Below, piece after piece: positions 31,201-43,172 of a stretch of DNA of 64,000 bases. Source of the stretch: Diplonema japonicum (lineage: Eukaryota > Euglenozoa > Diplonemea > Diplonemida > Diplonemidae); assembly GCA_964019335.1 (NCBI GenBank), contig OZ025710.1, forward strand, positions 248,001-312,000, in the 5' to 3' direction. Position 1 is the first letter of the stretch. Every line of letters begins with the position of its first letter. The notes under the pieces were generated by a model. The model saw only the letters and a list, made by a program, of their open reading frames with translations, was not told where the DNA came from and did no database searches. The translations under genes and the position numbers were made by a program.

Positions 31201-32027
31201 AAAAAGGTGTTGTAGACCTCAGAAAACACAAAATACAAGTGTTAAGATTTTTTTTTTCAAAGGCTTCAAAAAAAATTTTTTTAAAGAATAATATTTCCAT
31301 CGAATAATTGATAGACTCCGCGCAGCCTTGTCCCTTGTTTTAAAAGGTTCTCTTTATAGTTAAAAAAAGGAGGGAGGGAGGGGGGGCTTGATGGATAAAA
31401 GAGTTAACGTAAAAAAGAAAGATTCAGACATTTAAAACCAAAAGGCATAGAACCAAAAATACACGGGGGGGGGGGGGAGTTACACCGTAGCAGCGAACAC
31501 CCTTACATTAAAAGGGCACCCAATAAACCAAGGTTCTCTCCAGTATCGTTATCTCTTTTCTTCTCTTCTTTGTTTGATAGTTTGTTCGCTTTATTTATTT
31601 TTTTTGTTGGTTGAGCCAACCAAAAAGAAGGCTAAATCCGTTGTTCCAAGATAATTCTAAAAAAAGGGGGGGGGGAGGGGGGTATAAGAAGGAGGCAGAG
31701 TCAGCAACAGACCCTTCCTTCCTTTTTTTTTTTCTTTTTTTTTTTTCAAATCAGCTTTTTTATTTATTTTAAGGCCCTATATCTCTAGCACCCGTCAATC
31801 CTGGACTTGCACGAAGAGGCATGGTATAGAGAGAATTTGAGGAAAACCGTCGTAAAAAAAAAAAACTAAAAAAAATTATATAAAAAAATCATTTTCTTTC
31901 TTTTTTTTAAGTTCAGTTTGAATCCTTACCCAGCACACGTACAGAAGTCGTGTGTGTTTTCGGCTTTTTTTTTTTAATTCTCATTTTCTTCTTTCCCCAC
32001 CCCCCCCCCGTTCAACTACAACCTTTT
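28230..32027. other. 3.8-kb gene-poor region with coding-like islands
   Basis: Homopolymer-rich DNA with base-balanced islands. Minus-strand frame 29248-29590 ends ALRLPLLSPCSSLPDRAFE...W then TGA and stays open through poly-A/T runs; it could be a real 3' exon. Minus-strand island 30571-30672 follows a CTTTCAG acceptor and is open in two frames (DPFPPAWINGGKWRRTQE... then TAG, or a Lys/Arg-rich alternative). Just upstream, 30703-30776 starts MGGGGERRKFPPTTTPEYF, but phases do not match. Further islands are near 28840-28960, 29030-29090, 31480-31560 and 31770-31840. I cannot build a complete gene. Confidence 0.4.
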
Positions 32028-33485
32028 TCAAGGACATTCACAGGTTTCAGTATTGTGGCTCCCTTGTACCTCTTTGCACCAGTCGTCGGCTTGAGATGTC
32101 CGGTGCATGAACAGGAGGTGGAGGACATCGCCCGAAAGAGCAGGAGTTTCCATTACTTCGCCTGGTTGAATGGTCTTAAAGTATGAAGTGAGCGGGTAGC
32201 TGGTGGTGGTAGTGGTAGAAAAGGTAGGGGCGCAAGACGAAGCACCCCAGCCCTGTCCCGTCAGGAGGTCTGAGTACTGTGCTGCCTCACCCGCACCCTC
32301 GCACGAGGAGCACTGATGGAAGGCAACATAGATCTCACACGGTGTCTGGTCGCATGTATCAGGGCAAAAAAACGAAAACACCGTCCCCTTCTGCACAGGC
32401 TGCACCCTTGGGATGTATCCTGTAGCATTCCTCGGCACCTTTTCCAGAGTCGCGGAGTGTGCCTCGTACCCCCACCCGTGTGCACCGGACACAAGGGGTG
32501 CCGGCTCTAAAGCCTGCTTCTCAGGCATCTGAGTTGCCTCCAAGACCGAAGACCCTTCGCAAGGAGTTACCTTAAGTACATAAAGCCCCTTAGCCCCGCC
32601 TGCTACGTAGGCAGTGCCCCCCACTACCGTCACATCGTACCCGTAGCAGCCTGATCCGAAACTGCTGACGAAGGACAGTGCGCTTGTGTTGGTGATGTCC
32701 AACACCTGGAGGCCGTCCTTCCCGTTGGCGACGTACAGGGTGGACCCCGTCACAAAGGTGCTCATCACAAAGCTTGAGGACTTCCATGTGTGCAGCAGGC
32801 GCGGTGCCTCAGCACGCTTCACATCGACAATGCTGACGCCGTTGTAATAGGACGCCACGTACGCAGTGTTGCCGTACAGTGTCAGGTGACGCGTGCTGCC
32901 GCCAAGGGCGATGCTCCCCAGCACCGTGCATCTGCTGGGGTCGGCAACATCGACCGTGACAAGGCCGCCTTGCCAGGTGCCTACATAAGCGATGCTCTTG
33001 TGGACGGTGACGTGCATTGCAAAGCCGTCTGTCTTCACGGAGCCGAGATGCGTGGGGTTCCTGATGGAGGCCAATGAGTAGAGGGCCAGGCCTTTGACCT
33101 CGTTCGCGATGTACAGTGTGGGGTACACGTAGTCGATGCCGTACGCCTTGAGAGGGATCCTTGCCAGTAGAATGGGGTTCCTCACGTTGCGGACATCCAC
33201 CACGTGGACACCGCTGGTGTCGTCTGCGAAGAGCATCACGCCCTCCTCTTCGGGCACGGGCACGATGCCGGACACGGTACCATTGGTACTGTACCTGCCG
33301 ACCACCTCTGCCCGCCCCTTCCCCGAGTGCATGAAGGCAACACCGTTCGAGTCAGCAACATACACCATCCCCCCACTCGCTACTACCTTCACTGCAGATC
33401 CATTCACCGCCTGATGCGACACCACATCACTGGAATATCCCTCCACGCACGCTACCAGCGTTGCAATGACAAAAACCCAGTGCAT
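32028..33485 (-). CDS. Secreted LVIVD-repeat beta-propeller protein
   Basis: The 485-residue protein begins with a signal peptide (MHWVFVIATLVACVEG). Residues about 25-320 consist of LVIVD-type repeats with the pattern 'YV(A)...GV.IVDV...P..L' (GVHVVDVRNVRNPILLARI, GVSIVDVKRAEAPRLLHTW), which form a propeller. The C-terminal part has a Cys-rich segment (FCPDTCDQTPCEIYVAFHQC) and ends in ETCECP. LVIVD proteins are surface or secreted and probably bind ligands; no enzymatic activity is established. The start was set at MHWVF because the upstream frame lacks a signal peptide; an AG four bases before GTAAGATG may be the trans-splice site. Confidence 0.8.
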   Translation of the reverse strand: MHWVFVIATLVACVEGYSSDVVSHQAVNGSAVKVVASGGMVYVADSNGVAFMHSGKGRAEVVGRYSTNGTVSGIVPVPEEEGVMLFADDTSGVHVVDVRNVRNPILLARIPLKAYGIDYVYPTLYIANEVKGLALYSLASIRNPTHLGSVKTDGFAMHVTVHKSIAYVGTWQGGLVTVDVADPSRCTVLGSIALGGSTRHLTLYGNTAYVASYYNGVSIVDVKRAEAPRLLHTWKSSSFVMSTFVTGSTLYVANGKDGLQVLDITNTSALSFVSSFGSGCYGYDVTVVGGTAYVAGGAKGLYVLKVTPCEGSSVLEATQMPEKQALEPAPLVSGAHGWGYEAHSATLEKVPRNATGYIPRVQPVQKGTVFSFFCPDTCDQTPCEIYVAFHQCSSCEGAGEAAQYSDLLTGQGWGASSCAPTFSTTTTTSYPLTSYFKTIQPGEVMETPALSGDVLHLLFMHRTSQADDWCKEVQGSHNTETCECP

Positions 33486-33667
33486 CTTACCTGGACAGCT
33501 CAGAATTATGAGGAGAAGAGGGATGATGTAATATAAAGGGGGGAGGGGGGGGTATACTGTTTTGCCAAAAAGGTAAGCGAGGGTTTTCACAGTACACTTA
33601 ATCCAATCCTCCTCCCATTTCTTTTGTAAAAGGGGGAAAAGTGTTTTTTTTGGGGGGGGGATTACTG

Positions 33668-33870
33668 TCATTGTTTCTTGCCTTTTCCTTTGGATTTCCC
33701 TTTTTTCTCCACGGACCCACCGGGAGCAGAAGACTCGGGGAGGGACGCGTTTTCAAGAAGCTTGCCTGGTTCGAGTACTGACTGGAACAAGGGCTGGTTG
33801 ATGCAAAGATTGAACCACCGCATTAAATTGGGGTAAGGGCGAACGATGTCGTGGGTTAGGATGAACTGTT

Positions 33871-33905
<35 letters not shown>

Positions 33906-34523
33906 CCCTCCCACAAAAAAGAAGAAGAAAAAAAAACCTGGAACAACGGCAGCATTGTACAAACAAGAACAATGTCCGCCACCGTCAGCCTCTCCCCAAC
34001 TATGTAGGTTCTAATCTCCAACCACGTGTCAAGACCCTGGTTTTTTTTTTTTCTTTTTCTTTTTTTTCCCACATACCGCAAAGCTATTCTTAATACATCT
34101 CATAGCCTGCTCAGATTGGGCTGCATTGAATGGTATCAAACCCGTGAGGGGTCCCACTAGCATGACCACTGCAGAGGACATCTCAGAGGATGCGAAGTCC
34201 ATCCACTGGTCCACCTGCGACGCATCATAGACAGTGCCCGAACCGTAGAGGCCCTTGCCCTCCCCGAGTCGTGCGAGGAACCGTGTTATCGCGAAGGACT
34301 CGAAAATGTACCCGTCCTTGGTCTTCAAGACGGGCACCTTGCCCAAGGGATGCGCTTGGCGGAGGAAGTGCCCTGTTTTGTTGTCGCAGCCTTCCTTGCC
34401 GAAATCGAATTCTGGTTCTTCTAATTTCACACCCGCGTACGCCGCTGTGAGTCTTATCTTCATGCATCGTGCGTTGTCTTTGTAAGTAAGTAGCTCATAT
34501 GTTTCCTCCGTGCTGCTCGACAT
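33668..34523 (-). CDS. GST-fold protein like the N-terminal half of eEF1B-gamma
   Basis: Three exons, 34523-34077, 34036-33938 and 33865-33668, with phase-0 GT-AG introns of 40 and 72 nt, give 247 residues. The N-terminal thioredoxin-like part contains LGKVPVLKTKDGYIFESFAI. The helical part contains RTYIVGERLTVADIVLVCTM and RWFNLCINQPLFQSVL, as in elongation factor 1B gamma. The conserved C-terminal EF1G domain is absent; instead the protein ends in a basic KGKSKGKGKK tail. It may be a shortened eEF1B-gamma, or a GST-like scaffold of a tRNA-synthetase or elongation complex. The second intron is mostly T on the plus strand. Confidence 0.8.
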
Positions 34524-34649
34524 TTTATTTTTCCTTTTTCTTTTCCGTCTTCCTTCCCGTCTTTTAAGATTTGAAGACAGCCTTTTTGGCGACAATAAAA
34601 AAAAACTTAAAAAAAAAAGATGTAATCGACCTTGTTAAAGGTAGGAAAT

Positions 34650-34910
34650 TCACACGTATAAGTCGCCCTTTTTGGGAGGGGGGAAGATGTACCCTAGCTG
34701 AACAGATTTGTCGAAGTCTCCCTTTATCACAGGGGTGGTTTTGTACGCCATCGCCACAAGCCCTGTCATCGGCCATAGGGTGAAGCAGCTTATCCAGAAG
34801 CAGGCAGTTACCCACGTGCATCCTTCTACTTCTTGAATTGCGCAAGGAGGGCACCAGAATTTGTAACAGTCAGAAGGTTCCAGATGCAGCAATGCAAGCT
34901 CTTCTGCCAT
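34650..34910 (-). CDS. Small Cys-containing membrane protein
   Basis: I do not recognise this 86-residue protein. It starts MAEELALLHLEPSDCYKFW, has a CPPC motif, then a hydrophobic helix (WVTACFWISCFTLWPMTGLV) and a short hydrophilic tail ending GDLYV. The CPPC next to a hydrophobic stretch is faintly like PLAC8/cornifelin proteins, but the full pattern is missing. A CTTACAG acceptor lies about 40 bases upstream, before a G run. It is one exon and may be membrane-associated. Confidence 0.5.
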   Translation of the reverse strand: MAEELALLHLEPSDCYKFWCPPCAIQEVEGCTWVTACFWISCFTLWPMTGLVAMAYKTTPVIKGDFDKSVQLGYIFPPPKKGDLYV

Positions 34911-35255
34911 TAACCCCCCCCCCCCCCCCCCGTCCCCGCTGTAAGTGAGTTGAATTAAAAGGGCATGTGATAAGGATTCAAAGAAATATAACACCAAGGG
35001 GAAACGGGGGAAAGAGGGGTAAAAAAAAATGGGAAATGGAAAAAAAGAAAACAGAAAAAAAGGATTTTTTCTTTGCGGCGAACTGACATGCCCCCTCTAC
35101 CCTCCTTTCAATAAAAAAAAAATTGATACCCAAAGTGACCTATTAAAAGACGAGGGAGAATTAATAAATAAATAAAAAAAAAGGGTAAAACCCTTTTTTT
35201 TTGTTTTTTTTTCTTTCTCCGTCCCCCCTGTTCCTAGTTTTTACTGGGGATAGTC

Positions 35256-35301
<46 letters not shown>

Positions 35302-35408
35302 GATTAGAAAAAAAGAAAACACACACTTTCAAAAAAAAAAAACTGATGATTTTGTCAATTCCTACCCCCCCTCCCACTTTCCGGGGAAAAAAAAAAACAA
35401 CAAAAAGC
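34911..35408. other. Spacer downstream of PRP8
   Basis: It includes a G/C run at 34914-34931 and a T run of 43 bases at about 35258-35300, plus A-runs. It would form the 3' flank of PRP8. I see no gene. Confidence 0.6.
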
Positions 35409-36685
35409 TCATGCGAGGAGGTCTTCCTTGTCTGCAGCGGCACCGGAAGCCTCGACGGACCCGAAGTTGAGGAAGTGCGAAGGGCGGTGTGTTTCATGGT
35501 AATAAGGCTTGGGGTTTCCAAGGACGAGTTGATATTCCATCTGAGGAGTGAAGTTTGCACTGGAGAAGTTGTAGTTCCAGCCTTCGTCAGGGACGAGGAA
35601 GTAGCCTGTGAACCGGTCGGAGAGAAGCATCTGCACTTTTTCATAGTGGGAAGGTGCATAACCCTGGGAAGTCGTTGTGAGGGAACCACCACTTTCCTTC
35701 ACCACCTTCTCCCCCCAGTCCAGCCCTGTCCTGGTCACCTTGTGACAAGACAAAGACACGCTGCCTGGTGTGAAGGCGCACGACACCATCACCGTCTTCT
35801 CACCTTCCCAGTTTTGGTTCTCCATCAACAGTTTCGTGTGCATCACGACATCCTGTGGGGGTAGCTGATTCACCTCGTTCGGTTGTGTGTGCACCCACCC
35901 CAAAGGCGTCAGGTCCTTGATGTAGTCTTCGTCAGGGATGTTCACAGCCACGTTGACCTGCTGGTGTGTGCCGTACTGCGGTGGCATCACCACACAACGC
36001 ACCTCAAACACAGAGGAGTTCCCTTCCGGATGGACTCCGTACATGAAGCCAGCAATCTGCGTACGCAGCTCTGAAATCGCAATGAACTTCTTGAGGATGT
36101 TCTTCGGGAAGACGTAAATGTATCGCGACTCTTTGATGTCGTCCGTCGACACGAAGATGTTGTTGGTTCGCAGGTGCAGGTTCGCCGCAGAGATAGCACG
36201 AACCCTCCAGTCCGTACGCGAGGAGTAGGTGCTTTGCTCGTACCCAGTCGATGTCGAGACCACGATCTCTTGACCCTCCCTGTTCGTTGTCTTTGTCACA
36301 GTGTTGGTGAGCTGTGACTGGTCGGAGGCCCTCTTTTCTATCTCGTCCATCTGCTGCTGCTGCTGGCTAGGCGCCTGGATCTCCATACCAAGGATGATGT
36401 CCCTGATCTCAGCCTGTGTCAACGACTGTGCGTCCACATTGTTTTTCTTTTCGTAGTCCGCAAGGATCAGGTTGCGCAGTGCCACCTCGACCTTCTCCCA
36501 CTCGCCGTCGGTCAGGGAAGGCCACAGGTGGTGCGTCTGTGTCACGGTGTCCTTGTCGGGCTTGAGGATAGCACGGGTCCTCTCATAGTTGAGGGAGAGC
36601 GCCCTCAAGATGAGGATCAGCCTCGAAAAGGCGGTGAATGGCGCCACAGACTGCAGCCAGTCATCGAACGCATTAAAGAGCACCT

Positions 36686-36718
<33 letters not shown>

Positions 36719-37731
36719 CCTCGTGCATACCAAGTGCGGCTCGGTCGCCTTCAAGATCACATCTCCGATCTTCTCGATGTTCAAACACGCTTTGAATGGC
36801 AGTGACAGCTCAGACCCTTTGATAACAGTGTTGGGGAAATCAAGCAAGTGAACCTGTTTATTGTTATAGTTTTATTGTGCATCGCCATACCTCCAACGGG
36901 TCCAGCAGACCCTTCCTCGTAACGATGATCTGCTTGGGCTGCTCTTCAAGGGGCAGGGATCTCATCAGTGCCACGACTTCCTCTGCAGTCTTCCACTTCG
37001 CGAGCTGACTGAGACGCTTCTGGCCTGCCCAGACGGATGTGTGGATGATCTTGAGGTAGAGCTGCCCTGTGCGCGGGTTGAAGATGAAGAGCGCCCCGTT
37101 GATGGGCTTCGTGGTAAGGTTCCCGTGCGAAGTCTTGTGGACTGTGACACGGTACACGTTGCTGTCGTCGACAAACCACACGATCTGGTTGGAGAAGATC
37201 TCTCCGTAGTTCTGAGAGCTGAGGTAGGGCTCTGTGGGCTCAGAGCTGTAGAGCTGGAGACCCTTTCGAATCCTCTCCCTGAGAACATACAGGGCGGGGT
37301 TGAACTTCATGATCTTATTCATGGCCTGGCCCACGAGGGGCTTGATCCCAGGGAACCAGCTCCCGAAAGCGGAGTGTAGGTTGTAAGCCAGGTCGACACC
37401 AATGAGGACACCGTTCGGCGAGGGGTAGAAGGACACATTGTCGGTGGTGTAGTCGAGGAACTTTGCACGCGAGTACCTCTCGATGTCGTGCGAGTCGTAG
37501 TCTCCCCACCTGAGCTGCACGTCGATCCAGTACTTGTTGGTGGTTGTCCCGTCGAACTTGTCCTGCGTGTCTGCCAGCAGAGACGGCTTCGAGACCTGCC
37601 ACTTGAAGGCAGAGAAGAGCAGAATGTCGGCGCAGCTGCTGTTCATCTTGTACGACTTCCTTGGGTGGATAGTCTCCTTCTGCACAGTTTCGATTTCCAG
37701 TGTGCTAGTGTTCTCCTGGTCCAGCACCTGG

Positions 37732-37775
<44 letters not shown>

Positions 37776-40700
37776 TGCCCTGAAGATCTGGATAAGAGAG
37801 ATCTTCAGCGTGGGCAGTTTTCCATGCATGAAGATACCCGTAAGGTCGAGCTGCACCTGGAATCCCACGTACACGTTTGCCCTGTTGATGGTAGGCGACC
37901 ACCACAGCGTGAACCTTCTGTTGGGGATCTGGTTCAGACCCAGCCTCTGCGCGTTGGTCAACTTCTTGAACTTCATGCTGTCCTCGAAACCCGAGGCCTT
38001 CTCCCAGAAAAGACCTTCCCATGTGGGGAAGTATGTGCCCTTGAATAGCGTGTGCTCGAGAATGCCCTCCACACCACCAAGCGCCTGGATCATGTCTGTC
38101 CTGTAGTTGTTGAGGTTCCACAGCTGTCCATCGTGTCGCTGGTGCGTCCACCAGAACGGCTGTGCTCTAAGCTGCTGGAATTTCTTGAAGTCCAGCCTCA
38201 CTCTCCAACCCTTGTCATATGCCAGCGTGTGTCTACCTTTTTGGAATAATGTATTCAGACGGGGGATGCCCCTGTCCCACGAATCCTCGAGATCCTCCAT
38301 CAGCAGACGACGGTTCTGCTTGTTTGCAGCCTCACGCTTCAGGAAGTACTCATGCCACACACGTTGCGAGTCTTGGAACTCCGCCTCCCACGGGAGGATG
38401 TATCTGTACAGGTTGGGGATAAGCTGGTCCTCCTCGTGGGTCATCCCGCTGCGGAAGAACTGCACACCCATCTCGGTCTGCTTAGAGTACCTGAGGTCAG
38501 AAGAAGGGATCAGTACATGCCCCATTGACAACATCCCCAGACCACCCAACTCCTTAGGAGTATAGAACACGACAGGAGGGAATCTTGAAGGCATCTTCGA
38601 GTTCAGCCCGATCTTCACCCTCGTCTGGATCTTGTTCTCGCACTTCACAAGCAGGTCGAGAAGCTCTGTAGTGTGGACGGTAGCCTCTCTGTAGTACGTC
38701 ATCAATCCGATTAGAGTCGTGTTCCACTTGTTCACAATCTTTGTGAAAGTTGTGCTTCCGGAGCTCATTAGAATCTGTCTGATCCTGTTCTCGAACTCCT
38801 TCACGTACTCATCACCGATCCTCAGGTACGCCTGTGCGGTGCGCTCCTTCGACACCTCATTCTGAAGATTCCACACCCCGTCGTCATCCTTGAGGGTGTC
38901 TGAGGACTGTCTGCACCTCGGGTGGATGCGGACCTCGAACTTGCACATCGAGAACAGCAGGTTAGGGTTGTCCTGTGGGTGTATGAAAACTTGACCTTAT
39001 TACATACCTTCGAGTACACAGACACGAATGAGTCCTCCCAGTTGATGGTTGTCACCGATCTTGGCAGCCTGTTCTTGATGTTCCAGAATGTCGCCCTGTT
39101 GTGTGTGCATTGTGTACCTCATGCAGCATACCTCCCAAGGTTCACGTCATGTCGCATCAGCCTCATCCTGGCGTCTCTCGGCCAGCACTTCTTGTTGTTG
39201 TATCCCACCACGTTTTCGTTGTTCGGGTCAGGGTGCTCTGTCAGGAACCTGTGGATCAGATCCTTTGCCTCATCACTCGTGAACTTGAACATGATATGGA
39301 TGGTGTCGACGTACCTCTGGTACAGTCTGATGGGGTGCTTCACCTGCACCTCGGGGTCCCTAAACTGGAGGAAGTCGTTGGGGGTCTTGACCGGTCCTGC
39401 GATCTCCGAGGCACGGTTCAAACCCAAAACGAGCAGATCAAGCATCAGCCCCCAGAATTGGAAGACGAACGAAGCGAACTGCAAACCCCTCACAAGCCCG
39501 TAGTGGTTGGTGTGGCTCATGTCCTTGTACGTGATGTTCACGTTGTTCTTTGCAGTGATGTAGTCTGCGATGTTGTGATCCACGATCAGTCTGAGCAGCC
39601 CGTTCAGAAGCCTCAGGTCCATCTTGTCGTAGACCTTGTGGAACTTGGTCTCCATCATCACCACACACTCACCGTTTTCTGTGTTCCAGATCTCATCTAA
39701 GTTGTTAATCCCCTGGCACCATTTGTATACCAGGAACGGGGGCGGCTCGGAGTCACCAGGCTTCACCCAGTTCGGGAACAGCTGACGTTTGTCCGCTTCG
39801 AACCACAGGAACTGCTCAAGGTAGGCGTCTGTGATCTTCTCCAGCGGGTTGATCTCCGTGACTGGGATGAGGTAGTTGAAGCAGTCGAAGAACTCAATGT
39901 GGACCTCTTTGAAGGCACGCTGCGTGAGGAGGTGTCGCTTGATTCTTGCGAGTGTCTCGTGTGCGTTGTCGTATGCCTGCTCCACGAGCCCCAGCTCCTC
40001 CCTTTGGATGGAGTTCAGCCTGCTCTTCACGTTGTAAGCATCCTTCAACCTCTCCAGCGCCAGTGTGAGAAGCTTCGTGTCGTGCTTGTAAGAGGCACCA
40101 GGGAACTGGATCGAGGGGTATTCCCTAGACTCCAGCCAATTGACCATCATGGTGTAGATGGCCACACCTTCGTCGGACGAGATGTACGGTCCATCTTTGA
40201 TGTAGTTGTATTGCCTCTCTTGCTCCGCCTTCAGCTGTAGCCTAGTCAGCCTCCCCAAGTTCTTCTTCACGACCACCTTGTCGACGGTGGCGCCCCTCCT
40301 TATTCTCTCACGGTTGTAGTGGGTCACGTTTGTCCACCAATCGGCTTTGCTCTTTACATATCTGAGGATCATGTTCTCAATGGGTGCAGGCATTGCAGGC
40401 ACTTTCCAAGGGATGTTTGCCTTCCAACACCTGAAGGCCTCCGAGAGATGCTGTAAGATGGTGCTCTTCTTGTTCGCCTTGACGCCCTCGGGCATCATGT
40501 CCACGATCTCGTTCATGACTGTGTTGCGAAGCTCTAAGTCGAAGTTCGATTCCACCCTCTGCTTCGTAATCGTCTGTCCAATACCCTTGCTCTTTCGCCC
40601 TTCGAACTGCCTGGCCAACAGGTTCCCAAGCCACCTCTCAAGCAGTGGAACAATACCACGCAAGAAAAACATCCATACCCTCCACCCCGGCGCCCAGAAC

Positions 40701-42538
40701 CCGACACCAGGACCCTTGCCCACAGGGCCCGTGTTGAACCTCCAGTAAATAACGTGCTTCAGATCCTTGCACATTCTGACCTGTCTCATCAACCTGTACT
40801 TATATCTGTACATCCCCGTGAGCTGCCCAACGTGCGCAAAAGTGTATTGCAGACCATCTGCCAGCTGGAAGGCATCGCAGTTCCCAAGCCTGTACTGCAC
40901 GCACGAGTCGACCACCAGCTTCACCAGTCGCATGATCTCTCTGCACAAGTGGAAGGCATTTCCGAACCTCGACTTCTTCCTCTCTTTTGTGGTGAGCGTC
41001 TTCACGGGCTTCAGGTTGAAATTGTAGTCAAGATGCAAGTAGTTCAGACCCTTTCGATGAATGAGCAAGTTCAGCATGTTGTGTCCTTGTCTGCAGAGCT
41101 GCAGACCCGCCTCAACCCAGTCGAGCTCGGAAGACTGGAAGAACTTCGTGGCACGGAGGATTTTAAAGAGATACTTCTTGTTCATGGCCTTGGGGGGGCG
41201 TTTGTGCAGCTCGTTCCACACCCAGCACTTTAGAAGCTTTTGGTATGAAACACGCACCTTCACCGGGTAGGTCATCGGGCAGTGTTCCTGGTACCAAGTC
41301 TTGATGAGCGGCACGTCGATCGCACGGCGCAGTTTTCCAGAACGCTGGTTGAACGGCTTTGGGGCCCAGTACACGGAAATGCCGTCTGCGGTCTGTTCTG
41401 TGTAGAGGGGCTCCTCGGAGAGGAGTGGTTCCACGTACTCCGGTAGTTCGAAGGGGTCGCTGTCCTCCTCGTCGAGGACGTCCTCGGGCTTGGGACCATC
41501 GTACTTCTCTTGCCTGTGCTGAGGGATGGGTGTGATGATAGGGTCCCAGTAGAAGGCAGGCAAGTCGGGGTCGTTAGACTTCACGTACACCACTGCAGGC
41601 GTGTGGTACACGGGGAGGACGACCTTTCTTGGTCTGGAGTTGTAGAGATACGGAAAAGCGATCTGGTACTCTGTGCGGATCTGGTGCCTGATGATGATCT
41701 TGTTGATGTCGTTGAACTCGTTCCAGTCCTCGTCGTGCACGTCCATGTCGCGGAAGAGGGGTTCGTACTTGGGCCCACCGGGGATTGCGACGTTGAGCGC
41801 TTTTGCGGTGAAGAAGGACTTGAGGTCGAACAGGTAAAAGTAATTCGGGTCGATAAGGTCCGACAGAAGGACAGAAGCAAGTCTGTACAGGTTGGCCATG
41901 ATGGGGACTGTCAGGTTCCAGTGCTTCTTCTTGATGTGCGAGAAGTCGAGCTCCGGTTTGTGATCGTAGAACCAGTCGATGATGTGGGAGTCCTCATCCT
42001 CTTCAAGCTCCATCTGGATGGCTTCCATGAGCTCCACCTCCAACAAGTTGTCACCGTAGTCAAGGGGGGGCTCTTCATCGTCGAAGGGTGGGAACCTCAT
42101 ACGGCGGAAGTGCTGCCTGTCTCTCTTCTCCCTTCGCATCATGATCCACATGGTGGCCCATTGCGCCACGTAGATGGGCTCTACCACCCTAGCTACCTCG
42201 TTAACGAAGGTAATAGCACCTGTGATGTGGTACAACACTGGGACATATCTGATCTGCTCCCACGGCATGGGGAGGTTCTCCAGCAGCTTCAGGCACGCGT
42301 GAGGAACGTATTTCAAGGCACCCAAGTACACCCTCTTGTCCTGCTTGAATTTCTTGTTCGTCATATCACCCCTTGCTTTCACTACCCCTCGCACTGCTGC
42401 GGCAGGCATGTCGTCTTTATCGTTCCCCGAGACAGCACCAAATCTGCGCTTGTCCGCGTACCTCTTTGCATTCATCTTCTTCCACCTCGCCGCGCGAGCA
42501 TCAAGCTCTTCCTCCGATGCCTGTGCCATCGACTGCAT
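35409..42538 (-). CDS. PRPF8: Pre-mRNA-processing-splicing factor 8
   Basis: Five exons (42538-39132, 39095-39008, 38972-36891, 36853-36731, 36683-35409) give 2324 residues, near the 2335 of the human protein. The introns are only 36, 35, 37 and 47 nt. Landmarks in order: [16 protein letters not shown] in the N-terminal domain; the RT-like and linker core with [33 protein letters not shown]; the RNase H-like part ([20 protein letters not shown] near-match); and the C-terminal Jab1/MPN domain ([28 protein letters not shown]) ending in DKEDLLA. PRP8 is the central U5 snRNP scaffold of the spliceosome, serving cis- and, in euglenozoans, trans-splicing. Splice positions were set by homology, phase and GT-AG ends. 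Confidence 0.97.
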
Positions 42539-43172
42539 CTTTTAAGAGGGAGGTCCTGTCCTCCGTGTGATCCAAGAAAGAACCCCGCCTGTGTGTGGAT
42601 GTGAACACAGTACTTTTAATATTTTGACTTACTGAAACAAGACAAACGAAGGGAAATAAGAGATACAAGGTAGGGGCGTGGGCTGAGGGGGAAAGGGGGA
42701 GTGTGCGGGAATGGCAATAAGAAAGGAGGCATAAAGATCCCTTCCCATTCGGGTTGCTGTTTTTTCTTCGGGGAGGGGGAAAAGCCAACTAGATGTTTTT
42801 TTTTTTTTCTTGGTCCGCACTTTTTTTCTTTTCTGCGCACGCATAGGTTGAAAAAAAAGAAGGTAAAAAATAAAATCTTAAACTTTAGTACAAAGAAATC
42901 CGTTTGCCTAATACCTTCACTAGGGAAGGGTTGAAGATGGGAAAGCGGATAATGAATGGCGGCATACTTTTTTTTTGAAGAGGCCAAGGTCCTCTGGTGC
43001 CCCCACTCCCATAGGTGTTCCTTACACGGTGCTACAGATCTATACACATAAACCCCAATGGGAGTAGGGAAAAATAAATAAAAAAAATACAAGAGGGGGA
43101 TAAGAGATAAAGGGAAAAGGTGTACAACTAAGCCCCAAACTTTTATTCTTAATCTTTCTTTTTTCCTCCCTC
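42539..43172. other. Spacer between PRP8 and the coiled-coil gene
   Basis: Mixed sequence with T-, A- and G-runs. The minus-strand frame 42616-43092 is low-complexity and not supported. No RNA gene seen. Confidence 0.6.

Noticed and set aside
41510-42604. Plus-strand frame of 364 codons
   Set aside because: Antisense shadow of the PRP8 N-terminal exon; the sense strand matches PRP8 throughout.
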